Of a stretch of 64,000 nt of DNA, positions 35,545 to 44,462 are shown piece after piece. The stretch covers positions 1 to 64,000 of the forward strand of contig JADJHU010000004.1 of assembly GCA_016707425.1 (NCBI GenBank), in the 5' to 3' direction. The notes under the pieces are model-generated. The model was given only the letters and a program-made list of their open reading frames with translations. It did no database searches and had not been told where the DNA came from. A program made the translations under genes and the position numbers. Origin of the DNA: Gammaproteobacteria bacterium (GTDB lineage Bacteria; Pseudomonadota; Gammaproteobacteria; Steroidobacterales; Steroidobacteraceae). Numbering within the stretch: position 1 is the first letter of the stretch; every line of letters begins with the position of its first letter.

Positions 35545-36162
35545 ATGAAGGCAACGCGGCCGTCGGCGTGGTTCTCACGCGTGCGGTTGTCGCTCAACGG
35601 CGACGCGGGACACGTGTTGCTCCTCTTCGGACTGTGCCTGCTGCTGGTGGTTCCCGAGCTTGGCGGCGACGCGCTCCGCAACGCGTTGCGCTACGAGCGT
35701 GCGGCGGTGGGCGGGGGGGAATGGTGGCGGCTCGTGACAGCGCACCTCGTGCACCTCGATTTGCGGCACACCCTGTTCAATATGCTCGGCCTGGTGCTCA
35801 TGTGGGTGCTGTTCGCACGTGATTTCGCGCTCTGGCGCTGGATCGCGGTGATCGGCGTGTCAATGGCCACCGTCGATGCAGGCCTCTGGTTCTGCGACCG
35901 CTCGATCCAGTGGTATGTGGGCGCGTCCGGTGTGCTGCATGGTGTGATGGTGGCGGGTACGGTCGCGCATCTGCGGCGCCGGGATCGGGATGGGTGGCTG
36001 CTGGCGGGCTTCGTGCTCGTCAAGCTCGCATGGGAACAGCTGAACGGCGCGCTGCCGCTCGCTTTGCCCGCCGACGAGGTCGTGGTGAGCGCGCATCTCT
36101 ATGGGGCGGTCGGCGGACTCCTGGCCGGGCTCGGCCTGCGCTCGCGGCGTGAACCGCTATAA
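35545..36162 (+). CDS. rrtA: Rhombosortase (rhomboid-family intramembrane serine protease)
   Basis: 205 aa with about six transmembrane helices. Rhomboid landmarks are WWRLVTAHLVHLDLRHTLFN, the nucleophile S128 in YVGASGVLHG, and the base H184 in VSAHLYGAVGG. The small size and GASGVLHG fit rhombosortases, which process GlyGly-CTERM proteins exported through the type II secretion system. Its position divergent from gspG supports that role. No GlyGly-CTERM substrate gene is apparent in this window. Confidence 0.85.
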   Translation: MKATRPSAWFSRVRLSLNGDAGHVLLLFGLCLLLVVPELGGDALRNALRYERAAVGGGEWWRLVTAHLVHLDLRHTLFNMLGLVLMWVLFARDFALWRWIAVIGVSMATVDAGLWFCDRSIQWYVGASGVLHGVMVAGTVAHLRRRDRDGWLLAGFVLVKLAWEQLNGALPLALPADEVVVSAHLYGAVGGLLAGLGLRSRREPL

Positions 36163-36201
36163 TCGCCTTCTTCGAAATCCAACGCGAACGAGTCATCTTC
36201 C

Positions 36202-37149
36202 ATGGCGCTGGCACTAGTGTTTCCCGGGCAGGGTTCACAATCGACAGGCATGCTCGCTGCGCTCGCCGCCGTCGAGCCGGTCGTCCGGCACACGTTCGAC
36301 GAAGCGTCGGGCGTGCTCGGCTACGATCTCTGGGATCTGGTGCAGACCGGCCCGGAAGAGCGCCTGAGTGCCACGGAGGTCACGCAGCCGGCGATGCTCG
36401 TGGGCGGTGTCGCGGTGCTGCGCGTCTGGCGTGAGCGTGGTGGACCAGAACCAGCCTTCGTGTGTGGCCACAGCCTCGGCGAGTTCACGGCCCTGGTGTG
36501 CGCCGGGGCGCTCGAGTTTCGCGCCGCCGTCGAGCTGGTGCGTTTTCGCGGCCGGGCGATGCAGGAAGCGGTGCCTGCGGGCGTCGGTACGATTGCTGCC
36601 GTCCTCGGCCTCGACGACGGCGTGGTCGAGGCAGTCTGCGCGGAAGCGGCCCAGGGCGCCGTCGTCGAGGCCGTGAACTACAACTCACCTGCACAGGTCG
36701 TGATCGCGGGCGAGCGCGCCGCGGTTGAACGTGCCCTCGCAGCTGCAAAGGCCCGGGGTGCGAAGCGCGCCGTGCACCTGCCGATGAGCGTGCCTTCGCA
36801 CAGTAGCCTCATGCGGCCCGCCGCGGTGCGCTTCGCGGAGCGGGTTGCCGGCGTCACCCTGGTTGCGCCGCAGAGCCGGTACTTCAGCGTCGCCGATGCG
36901 CGCGAGCATGCGGACCCGGCCGAGATCCGTGCGCTCCTCGTGCGCCTGATCGCGGGCCCCGTGCGCTGGACGGATACCGTGCGAGCGCTCGTGGCAAGCG
37001 GCGCCACGCGCCTCTACGAGTGCGGACCAGGCAAGGTGCTCACGGGGCTCAACCGCCGCATCGAGCGTCGCCCCGAAATCGACTGCCGGGCGCTCGAAAG
37101 TCCCGCGGATCTCGATGGAGCGCTTGCCGCGCTCGGGAAGGGAGGCTGA
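36202..37149 (+). CDS. fabD: Malonyl-CoA:ACP transacylase
   Basis: 315 aa. It loads malonate from CoA onto acyl carrier protein. The family start is ALVFPGQGSQSTGML, the active Ser is S91 in GHSLGEF, and the catalytic His lies in VPSHSSLM. It heads fabD-fabG-acpP-fabF. The beta-ketoacyl synthase fabH that often precedes it is not upstream; the rhombosortase gene is there instead. Confidence 0.96.
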   Translation: MALALVFPGQGSQSTGMLAALAAVEPVVRHTFDEASGVLGYDLWDLVQTGPEERLSATEVTQPAMLVGGVAVLRVWRERGGPEPAFVCGHSLGEFTALVCAGALEFRAAVELVRFRGRAMQEAVPAGVGTIAAVLGLDDGVVEAVCAEAAQGAVVEAVNYNSPAQVVIAGERAAVERALAAAKARGAKRAVHLPMSVPSHSSLMRPAAVRFAERVAGVTLVAPQSRYFSVADAREHADPAEIRALLVRLIAGPVRWTDTVRALVASGATRLYECGPGKVLTGLNRRIERRPEIDCRALESPADLDGALAALGKGG

Positions 37150-37891
37150 CGGGCTGAGCGGACAGACAGCCCTGGTCACCGGGGCTTCACGCGGCATCGG
37201 CCGCGCCATTGCGGAGGCGCTCGCACGGGCGGGCGCACGGGTCATCGGTACGGCCACGGGCGGGGAGGGGGCCGCGACCGTCACCGCCATGCTGGCGTCG
37301 TGCGGAAACAACGGTCGCGGAACCGTGCTCGAGGCCTCGTCGGCCGAATCGATCGATGCGCTGATGGCCGATCTCGAGGCGCGCGGCGAGCAGCCGACGA
37401 TACTCGTGAACAATGCGGCCATTACACGCGACATGCTCCTGCTGCGCATGAAGGCGGAGGACTGGGATCGCGTCATCCAGACCAATCTGAGCTCGGTCTT
37501 TCGTCTGACGAAGGCCTGCCTGCGCAGCATGATGCGTGAGCGCACCGGCCGCATCATCAACATCACCTCGGTCGTCGGTCACATGGGCAATGCGGGGCAG
37601 GCAAATTACGCTGCGGCCAAGGCAGGCGTCCTGGGATTCACCAAATCGCTGGCGCGGGAAGTTGCCACGCGTGGCATCACGGTCAATGCCGTGGCGCCGG
37701 GCATCATCGACACTGACATGACTCGCGCGCTTTCCGAAGAGCAGCGCCAGGCATTGCAGGCACAGATCCCGGTCGGCCGGCTGGGAAGTCCGCAGGACGT
37801 GGCGGCTGCCGTCGTGTTTCTCGCCTCGCCGCAGGCGGGTTACATCACCGGAGAGACGCTGCACGTCAACGGCGGGATGTACATGTCGTGA
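37115..37891 (+). CDS. fabG: 3-oxoacyl-ACP reductase
   Basis: 258 aa if read from ATG 37115, which overlaps fabD by 35 bp. The conserved protein begins at SGQTALVTGASRGIGRAI, some 14 residues in. A strong GGAAGGAGG (37137-37145) lies 8 nt before a CTG at 37154, so translation may really start at that CTG. The SDR signatures are complete: the TGxxxGIG cofactor motif, NNAA, S in ITSVVGHMGNAGQ, and YAAAK. It ends in INVNGGMYMS-type sequence (LHVNGGMYMS) usual for FabG. It reduces 3-oxoacyl-ACP with NADPH. Confidence 0.93.
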   Translation: MERLPRSGREADGLSGQTALVTGASRGIGRAIAEALARAGARVIGTATGGEGAATVTAMLASCGNNGRGTVLEASSAESIDALMADLEARGEQPTILVNNAAITRDMLLLRMKAEDWDRVIQTNLSSVFRLTKACLRSMMRERTGRIINITSVVGHMGNAGQANYAAAKAGVLGFTKSLAREVATRGITVNAVAPGIIDTDMTRALSEEQRQALQAQIPVGRLGSPQDVAAAVVFLASPQAGYITGETLHVNGGMYMS

Positions 37892-38019
37892 GCGCCCATG
37901 GTGTGGCGTGGGCGCGCCACACAGCGCCACGCCGGGGGCGCAGGCTCCACCTGGGGCAGCGGGTATTTCGCGAACAGGGCACGAGAAGGGCCGAGTGGCG
38001 CACGTCAGGGGCCTTCCCC

Positions 38020-38025
38020 TACAAT
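38020..38025 (+). promoter_or_regulatory. -10 box ahead of acpP
   Basis: TACAAT (5/6 match), 35 bp before the acpP start, in the 169-bp gap after fabG. The -35 region is weak. A separate promoter for acpP is known in other bacteria and would fit the high demand for ACP. Confidence 0.5.
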
Positions 38026-38060
38026 ACCGCCGCCATTCGACTACAAGGACACAATATCAG

Positions 38061-38300
38061 ATGAGCACTGTTGAGCAGCAGGTGAAAGCCATCGTTGCCG
38101 AGCAACTGGGAGTCAAGGCCGAGCAGGTCACCTTGGATGCCTCGTTCGTCGACGATCTGGGAGCCGACTCGCTGGATACGGTCGAACTGGTCATGGCCCT
38201 TGAAGAGGAATTCGAGATCGAGATTCCGGACGAGGACGCCGAGAAGATCACCAACGTACAGCAGGCGATCGATTACATCAACGAGCGCCGCAAGTCCTGA
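38061..38300 (+). CDS. acpP: Acyl carrier protein
   Basis: 79 aa, acidic, with the phosphopantetheine site S37 in DDLGADSLDTVEL. It is nearly identical in pattern to E. coli AcpP. AAGGA lies about 8 nt before the start codon. It carries growing acyl chains for fatty acid and lipid A synthesis. fabF follows after 5 bp. Confidence 0.98.
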   Translation: MSTVEQQVKAIVAEQLGVKAEQVTLDASFVDDLGADSLDTVELVMALEEEFEIEIPDEDAEKITNVQQAIDYINERRKS

Positions 38301-38305
38301 CCCTC

Positions 38306-39550
38306 TTGAGCAGACGCCGCGTCGTCGTCACCGGCCTGGGGATCGTCTCCCCGGTCGGCAGCACGATCGATTCCGCCTGGGATGCCGTTCGGGAGGGCCG
38401 TAGCGGCATCACCCCGATCACGCGCTTCGATGCCACCGCGTTTGCCACGCGCTTTGCGGGCGAGGTGCGGGACTTCGAGGTGGGCCGCTATCTTTCCGCG
38501 AAGGAAGCACGGCGCATGGACGCCTTCATGCAGTACGGCATGGGCGCCGGCGTGCAGGCGGTCGAGGACGCAGGGGTCGACTTCGGCGTGATCGATCAGA
38601 CCCGTTGCGGGACCATCATGGGCTCCGGGATCGGGGGTCTGGAGGGGATCGAGCAGCAGGTCGGCGAATACCTGGCAGCGAACAGTCCGCGCAAGATCTC
38701 CCCCTTCTACATCCCGAGCACGATCATCAACATGATCGCCGGGCATCTGTCGATCCGCTACGGCCTGCGCGGACCGAATCTTGCCGTCGTCACGGCGTGT
38801 ACGACCTCGACGCATGCGCTCGGGCTTGCGGCACGCACCATCCAGTGTGGCGACGCGGATCTCATCATTGCCGGCGGCGCCGAGATGGCGACGACGCCCA
38901 CGGCTCTCGGCGGCTTCTCGCAGGCCAAGGCGCTCTCCGAGCGCAATGACGCGCCGCAGACGGCCAGTCGGCCCTGGGACCGTGAGCGCGACGGTTTCGT
39001 CATGGGCGACGGGGCCGGTGCCCTGGTGCTCGAGGAACTCGAGCATGCCCGTCGCCGTGGTGCACGCATCTATGCTGAGTTCGCCGGGTTCGGCATGAGC
39101 GGTGACGCCTACCACATCACGGCGCCACCGGAAGATGGCGCCGGTGCAAGCCTCGCAATGCAGAATGCGTTGCGTGACGCGCAGATGGCGCCCGAAGACG
39201 TCCATTACCTGAACGCGCATGCCACGTCGACACCGCTCGGTGACCGGGCGGAGACCCTGGCCATCAAGCATGCCTTCGGCCGGCACGTGCGGGGACTTGC
39301 GGTCAGTTCGACGAAATCGATGACCGGGCATCTGCTCGGGGCGGCAGGGGTCGTCGAGGCGATCTTTTGCGTGCTCGCCATCCGCGACCAGGTGGCCCCG
39401 CCGACCATCAACTACCAGACGCCCGATCCCGAATGTGACCTCGACTACGTACCGAACGCCGCGCGCCCGATGCGCATCGAGGTCGCCATGTCCAACTCCT
39501 TCGGCTTCGGCGGCACGAACGGCACGGTGATCTTCCGCCGTTTCGCCTGA
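38306..39550 (+). CDS. fabF: 3-oxoacyl-ACP synthase II
   Basis: 414 aa from TTG 38306; no ATG or GTG fits the family start RRRVVVTGLGIVSPVG better. The catalytic triad is Cys-His-His: C165 in VTACTTSTHA, a His in NAHATSTPLGD and a His in STKSMTGHLLGA. It elongates acyl-ACP by condensation with malonyl-ACP. It sits 5 bp after acpP, a conserved pairing. Confidence 0.97.
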   Translation: MSRRRVVVTGLGIVSPVGSTIDSAWDAVREGRSGITPITRFDATAFATRFAGEVRDFEVGRYLSAKEARRMDAFMQYGMGAGVQAVEDAGVDFGVIDQTRCGTIMGSGIGGLEGIEQQVGEYLAANSPRKISPFYIPSTIINMIAGHLSIRYGLRGPNLAVVTACTTSTHALGLAARTIQCGDADLIIAGGAEMATTPTALGGFSQAKALSERNDAPQTASRPWDRERDGFVMGDGAGALVLEELEHARRRGARIYAEFAGFGMSGDAYHITAPPEDGAGASLAMQNALRDAQMAPEDVHYLNAHATSTPLGDRAETLAIKHAFGRHVRGLAVSSTKSMTGHLLGAAGVVEAIFCVLAIRDQVAPPTINYQTPDPECDLDYVPNAARPMRIEVAMSNSFGFGGTNGTVIFRRFA

Positions 39551-39563
39551 CACGGGGCTCGAC

Positions 39564-40952
39564 ATGCACCGCGGTCGTGCACTCGAGCAGGAGCTCGGGG
39601 TATCGCCCGGGGTGCTGCTGCAGCTCGCCGCGACACGGCCCGAGACGTATCCCGTATTCTTCGAGAGCGCCGTGCACGGCCCGCTCGGAGTGTTCAGCAT
39701 CCTGGCTGCGCAGCCGCGTGCGGCGCTCTGGGTCGATCGATTCGGACGCCTGGGCGCAACCGGCCTAGGGCTGACGACCCAGAGCTTCCTCGGGGCACTC
39801 GAGGCCTGGTGGCAGGCCGAGGGGGGATCCCTCGAGACCGGCCGCTGGCCGTTCGTGGGGGGCTGGGTGGTGTTCCTCGGGTATGAAATGGCGTCCGAGA
39901 TCGAGCCGCGCCTGGTGCAACCGCCGGGAGGCTTTCCCTGGCGGGCATTCGCCCTGAGGACGCCGGCCGCGCTGGTGCATGAGCTGTCAACCGGCCGGGT
40001 CACGGCGGTTGCGGAGCCCGGAGCCGAGCAGACATTCCGGCGCCTGCTGGTGGACGTGAGTGCTGTCGCCGGGGCGCCCTGCGCCGGGAATGTCACGCTT
40101 CCCCCGGCGACGATCGAGGAGGAGCCCGCTGAGCTCTTTCTCGAGCGCGTGCGCCGGGCCCTGCGCCACATCGAGGCTGGCGACATCTACCAGGCAAATC
40201 TCTCGAGGCGCTGGCGCACACGTCTTGGCCCGGATACCTCGCGCCTGCCGGGGGGGCACACCGCGGCGCTCTACGGGCGGCTGCGGCGGACGAATCCGGC
40301 ACCCTTTGCCGCGCTCGCGCAGTGGGGAGGTGCGGCGATCCTGAGCTCCTCGCCCGAGCGGCTCCTGAAACTCGAGTCCGGGGAAATCAGTACCCGCCCG
40401 ATTGCCGGCACCCGCGCGCGCAGCCGCCGCTCGGCCAGCGACAGCGAGGAGGCGGCGCTGCTCATCGGCAATCCCAAGGAGCGCGCCGAGCACGTCATGC
40501 TGGTGGATCTCGAGCGCAACGATCTGGGGCGTGTCTGTGTCGCGGGCAGCGTGCAGGTCGAGGAATTCATGCGGGTCGAGAGCTACGAGCACGTGCACCA
40601 CATCGTGTCCGGCGTGCGCGGGCGGCTGCGTCCCGGTACTTCCCCGATCGACGCGCTGCGGGCGGTCTTCCCTGGCGGCACCATCACGGGCTGCCCGAAA
40701 TTCCGCTGCATGCAGATCATCGGCGAGCTGGAAGGCGAGGGGCGGGGTCCGTACACGGGGTCCCTCGGCTATCTGGGACTCGACGGCCGGGCTGATTTCA
40801 ATATCCTGATCCGTACGATGTCGGTGGTGGGTGCAGAGGTGGAGTGGCGAGCCGGGGCAGGAATCGTGGCCGAGTCGCAGCCGGAGCGGGAACTCGAAGA
40901 AACGCGCGAAAAGGCGCGCGGACTGCTCCGCGCGCTCGGAGATGAAACGTGA
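39564..40952 (+). CDS. pabB: Aminodeoxychorismate synthase component I
   Basis: 462 aa, chorismate-binding (ADC synthase/anthranilate synthase) family. The C-terminal catalytic domain has ISTRPIAGTRARS, NPKERAEHVMLVDLERNDLG, FPGGTITGCPKFRCMQIIGE and GRADFNILIRTM. With glutamine amidotransferase PabA it makes 4-amino-4-deoxychorismate for folate. E. coli PabB uses the lysine of PIKGT as a nucleophile; here that position is A281 (PIAGT), as in anthranilate synthases. Position directly before pabC (overlapping start) argues for PabB. Most gammaproteobacterial fab-pabC clusters lack an inserted pabB. Confidence 0.88.
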   Translation: MHRGRALEQELGVSPGVLLQLAATRPETYPVFFESAVHGPLGVFSILAAQPRAALWVDRFGRLGATGLGLTTQSFLGALEAWWQAEGGSLETGRWPFVGGWVVFLGYEMASEIEPRLVQPPGGFPWRAFALRTPAALVHELSTGRVTAVAEPGAEQTFRRLLVDVSAVAGAPCAGNVTLPPATIEEEPAELFLERVRRALRHIEAGDIYQANLSRRWRTRLGPDTSRLPGGHTAALYGRLRRTNPAPFAALAQWGGAAILSSSPERLLKLESGEISTRPIAGTRARSRRSASDSEEAALLIGNPKERAEHVMLVDLERNDLGRVCVAGSVQVEEFMRVESYEHVHHIVSGVRGRLRPGTSPIDALRAVFPGGTITGCPKFRCMQIIGELEGEGRGPYTGSLGYLGLDGRADFNILIRTMSVVGAEVEWRAGAGIVAESQPERELEETREKARGLLRALGDET

Positions 40953-41809
40953 ACGGGCAGGCGCAGGCAGCGGGTGCACTCGATGTGCCCGAGCGTGTGC
41001 TTGTCGACGGGCGCGAGGTCGGGACGATCGACGCCGTCGACCGCGGGCTCCACTTCGGTGATGGCGTATTCGAGACGCTCGTCTGCAGGCAGGGTGCGGT
41101 GCGCTTCCTCGAGCTGCATCTCGAACGGCTGCGGACCGGGTGCCGACGCCTGGGTCTGCCGGCGCCTGATCCTGCGACCCTGCGCACCGAGTTGCGTGCG
41201 CTTGCTCTGCCACGTCAGTCGTGCGTGCTGAAGCTGATCCTGACCCGTGGTTCCGCACTGCGCCGGGGCTATGGGGCGACGGGAGCGGAACGGCCGCGGC
41301 GGGTGCTCCTGCGCTACGGGCTGGTGTCCGGCACCGATCCCGGCGCCGCACGCGGGGTGCGGGTGCGCATTGCACGCCTGAGGCTCGGGGAGAACCCCGC
41401 GCTCGCCGGGCTGAAGCACCTGAACCGCCTCGAGAACGTGCTGGCGCGCAATGAGTGGCACGATGTGCGGATCGCCGAGGCCTTGCTGTTCAGTCACGCG
41501 GGTTGGCTCATTTCAGGCACGATGAGCAACGTGTTCCTGGTGAACGAAGGCCGCCTGATGACTCCTCGCGTCGATCGCTGCGGTGTGGCGGGCGTGATGC
41601 GCCGCGTGGTGCTGCGGGAGGCATTGCGCTGCGGCCTCGAGGCGAGCGAGGCCGAGCTCGATGCCGCAACGCTTGCCCGGGCGGATGAGGTCTTTCTGAC
41701 CAATGTCCGCATCGGCATCTGGCCCATCCGGGCGCTCGGAGAGCGCCGCCTCGTGCCCGGCCCGGTGACGCGGCAGCTCCAGGCGCTCGTCGGAGACCTC
41801 GATGCGTAG
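40949..41809 (+). CDS. pabC: 4-amino-4-deoxychorismate lyase
   Basis: 286 aa from GTG 40949, overlapping pabB by 4 bp. Fold-type IV PLP enzyme: GLHFGDGVFETLV near the start, the PLP lysine K156 in GLKHLNRLENVLA, and the cofactor loop WLISGTMSNVFLV. It splits aminodeoxychorismate into p-aminobenzoate and pyruvate. The stop overlaps the mltG start by 8 bp. Confidence 0.93.
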   Translation: MNGQAQAAGALDVPERVLVDGREVGTIDAVDRGLHFGDGVFETLVCRQGAVRFLELHLERLRTGCRRLGLPAPDPATLRTELRALALPRQSCVLKLILTRGSALRRGYGATGAERPRRVLLRYGLVSGTDPGAARGVRVRIARLRLGENPALAGLKHLNRLENVLARNEWHDVRIAEALLFSHAGWLISGTMSNVFLVNEGRLMTPRVDRCGVAGVMRRVVLREALRCGLEASEAELDAATLARADEVFLTNVRIGIWPIRALGERRLVPGPVTRQLQALVGDLDA

Positions 41810-42824
41810 GGCGGTGCTCGCACTGGGAGTGCTCGTGTGCACCGCGCTGGTCGTGATCATCGGATCCCGGCGGTGGGCAGATCAAACACTCGACGAGCGG
41901 AGTGCGCAGACCGTCGCGATACGGGTGGTCGTGCCGCCAGGGGCCACTCTGCGCGCCGTGCTCGCAGATCTCGAAGGGAAGGGGGTCCTCCATCGTGCAC
42001 CGGCGGTGGAGCTTGCGCTCAGGGTGCGTGGCGGCATGCCGTCGATCCGTGCAGGTGAGTATCAGATTCTCCCGCATGCCTCACCGCGCGAAATCCTGGA
42101 GCAGCTCGCCGCCGGGCGCGTGATCCTCGAGCAGCTGACGATCGTCGAGGGCTGGACGTTTGCCGACATGCGCCGTGCCCTCGAGGCTCACCCGGGCCTT
42201 CGCGCCACGCAGCGTGGCCGCAGCGACGACGAGGTGATGGCGATGCTCGGTCATCCGGGGGAGCATCCGGAGGGACGGTTCCAGCCGGACACCTACCGCT
42301 TTGCAGCCGGTACGAGCGACCGGGCGATCCTGGCGCTGGCCTACGATGCGATGGCGAAGGATCTTGCCGCACAATGGCAGGATCGTGCGCCGGATCTGCC
42401 GTTGCGCAGTCCCTACGAGGCGCTGATCCTCGCTTCGATCGTCGAGAAGGAAACGGGGCTCGCCGCCGAGCGGCCTCGCATCGCCGGCGTGTTCCTCGAG
42501 CGCCTGCGGCGCGGAATGCGTCTCCAGTCCGACCCGACGGTGATCTACGGACTCGGCGACCGTTACGACGGCGACATCCGCAGCCGCGATCTCGTGACGG
42601 ACACGCCGTACAACACCTACACGCGCACGGGCCTGCCGCCAACGCCGATCGCACTGCCGGGGCGGGATGCGCTGCGCGCCGTGCTGCGGCCCCTGCTGAC
42701 GGGGGAGCTGTACTTCGTGGCGACTGGCGCAGGCGACGGTTCGCATCACTTCTCGCGCAGCCTGGAAGAACACAATGCCGCCGTGCGACGCTACCTCGCG
42801 CGCCTGCGCGCCGGATCACCATGA
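41802..42824 (+). CDS. mltG: Endolytic murein transglycosylase
   Basis: 340 aa. One N-terminal transmembrane helix (residues 4-21) is followed by a LysM-like region and the YceG catalytic domain. The catalytic Glu is E215 in ASIVEKETGL, with QSDPTVIYGLG, YNTYTRTGLPPTPIALPG and YFVATGAGDGSHHFS. It cleaves nascent glycan strands at the inner membrane and sets their length. It overlaps tmk by 4 bp. Confidence 0.96.
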   Translation: MRRAVLALGVLVCTALVVIIGSRRWADQTLDERSAQTVAIRVVVPPGATLRAVLADLEGKGVLHRAPAVELALRVRGGMPSIRAGEYQILPHASPREILEQLAAGRVILEQLTIVEGWTFADMRRALEAHPGLRATQRGRSDDEVMAMLGHPGEHPEGRFQPDTYRFAAGTSDRAILALAYDAMAKDLAAQWQDRAPDLPLRSPYEALILASIVEKETGLAAERPRIAGVFLERLRRGMRLQSDPTVIYGLGDRYDGDIRSRDLVTDTPYNTYTRTGLPPTPIALPGRDALRAVLRPLLTGELYFVATGAGDGSHHFSRSLEEHNAAVRRYLARLRAGSP

Positions 42825-43450
42825 CGCCCGGATCGTTCATCACGCTCGAGGGCATCGAAGGGGCCGGCAAGTCGACCCTTGCGGCAGCACTGACGGTCAT
42901 GCTGGAGCGTCGAGGCGTCGATATCGTGCGCACGCGCGAACCCGGTGGCACACCACTCGCCGAGCGCGTGCGCGCCGTGGTACTCGAACCTGGCGCCGAA
43001 GCCCTGACGCCGGTCGCAGAGATGCTGCTGATGTTCGCTGCACGACGCATTCATCTCGACAATCTGGTGCGGCCTGCACTGGCACGGGGCGCCTGCGTGA
43101 TCTGCGACCGCTTCACCGATGCCACGCGGGCCTATCAGGGCGCCGGGCGCGGCGTGGCGATGCAGCTCATCGATCACCTCGCCAGTCTTGTGCACGACGG
43201 TCTGCAGCCGAGTGCCACGGTGCTGCTCGATCTGCCCGTTGCTGACGGCCTTGCGCGTGCCCGGGCGCGCCGCGGCGAACCCGACCGCTTCGAGGTCGAG
43301 GAGACTGCCTTCTTCGAACGGGTGCGCGCATGCTACCTCGAGCTCGCGCACGCCGAACCCGAGCGATTCATCGTGCTCGACGCGCGGCGGCCCCCACAGG
43401 AGCTTGCGGACGAGGCTGCGAATGCGCTCCTGGCACGCCTTTCGGGATGA
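42821..43450 (+). CDS. tmk: Thymidylate kinase
   Basis: 209 aa from ATG 42821. The P-loop is GIEGAGKST, then TREPGGTPLAERVR, the nucleoside-binding CDRFTDATRAYQGAGRG and a lid region rich in Arg. It phosphorylates dTMP to dTDP. The start overlaps mltG and the stop overlaps holB, each by 4 bp. Confidence 0.97.
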   Translation: MTPGSFITLEGIEGAGKSTLAAALTVMLERRGVDIVRTREPGGTPLAERVRAVVLEPGAEALTPVAEMLLMFAARRIHLDNLVRPALARGACVICDRFTDATRAYQGAGRGVAMQLIDHLASLVHDGLQPSATVLLDLPVADGLARARARRGEPDRFEVEETAFFERVRACYLELAHAEPERFIVLDARRPPQELADEAANALLARLSG

Positions 43451-44447
43451 CCCGCCGGACCGTGACAGCGCCCACTCCCGTACCCCCCTGGCTCGTGCCC
43501 TTCACCGAGCGCCTTCACGACGCCCACGCGGCGGGACGTTTCCCGCATGCGCTCCTCGTGCATGAATCTCCGGGGGCGGGCGGGGAGTGGCTCGCGCGGT
43601 GGGCGCTCGCGCTCATGCTGTGCACTCCCCCGACTCGCGGCCCTGCGGGGTGTGCGTCGCATGCGCACGCGTGCAGTCCGGGCAGCACCCGGATTGCCTG
43701 TTCGTGCGACCCGAGGAGTCCAGGGAGATCCGCATCGAACAGATCCGCACGCTGATCGGTGAGCTCGCCCTCACGAGCCACGGTGCCGGATGCAAGGGCG
43801 CTCTCATCGCTCCTGCCGATGCAATGAATGCCAAGGCCGCAAACGCGCTGCTCAAGATCCTCGAAGAGCCGCCGCCGCGCACACTCCTGCTCCTCGTCAC
43901 CGCCCAGCCGGCGCGCCTGCCCGCGACCATCCTCAGCCGCTGCCTGCGACTGCGGGTGACCGCGCCGACGAACGAGGTGTGCAGTCGCTGGCTGGCGACG
44001 GAGGGAAAGGCGGGGGACTGGGCTGCGGCCATCGAACTGCTCGGGCCGGCTCCGTTTCTTCTCCGTGAGCACGACCCAGCCGAGTTCGCTGGAGTGCGCG
44101 ACGACGTTGAACATGCGCTGGCCGCAGTGCTCGCCGGTACGCTCGATCCCGGGCAGGCCGCGGAACGGTGGGGCAGGAGCGAGCCCTACGAGCTCCGTCT
44201 CCGGTGCATCGAGAACTGGATCACAGATCGCATCCGCCGGGCGCTGATGGCCGGGCCGTCATCGCGCAGAACGCGCAGTGCAGCATACTTGTCAGAATCC
44301 GTTTCAGACTTGAATATACGCCATCTCTTCAGGCTGGCCGACGAGGTGCGCGAGCTGCGCACGCTGGTGGATACCCCCATCAATCGGGGGCTGGCGCTCG
44401 AGAGACTCTTCTGGCGGATGGTCGCCGCGCATCGCGCGGCAGGCTGA
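43447..44447 (+). CDS. holB: DNA polymerase III delta' subunit, frameshifted
   Basis: The frame from ATG 43447 gives WLVPFTERLHDAH and HALLVHESPGAGGEWLARW, then goes off-family after LMLC. The frame that ends at 44447 gives RPCGVCVACARVQSGQHPD, RIEQIRTLIGELALTSHGAG and NALLKILEEPPPRTLLLL. The switch falls at a run of five C (43627-43631), where one extra C would restore a continuous protein of about 333 aa with four zinc-binding Cys. HolB is part of the essential clamp loader, so a sequencing indel is more likely than true loss. Confidence 0.88.
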
Positions 44448-44462
44448 GGGTATCGGAGACTC

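Noticed and set aside
38273..40186. 637-codon minus-strand frame across acpP, fabF and pabB
   Set aside because: It runs antisense to three well-supported genes and its product is low-complexity and Arg-rich.
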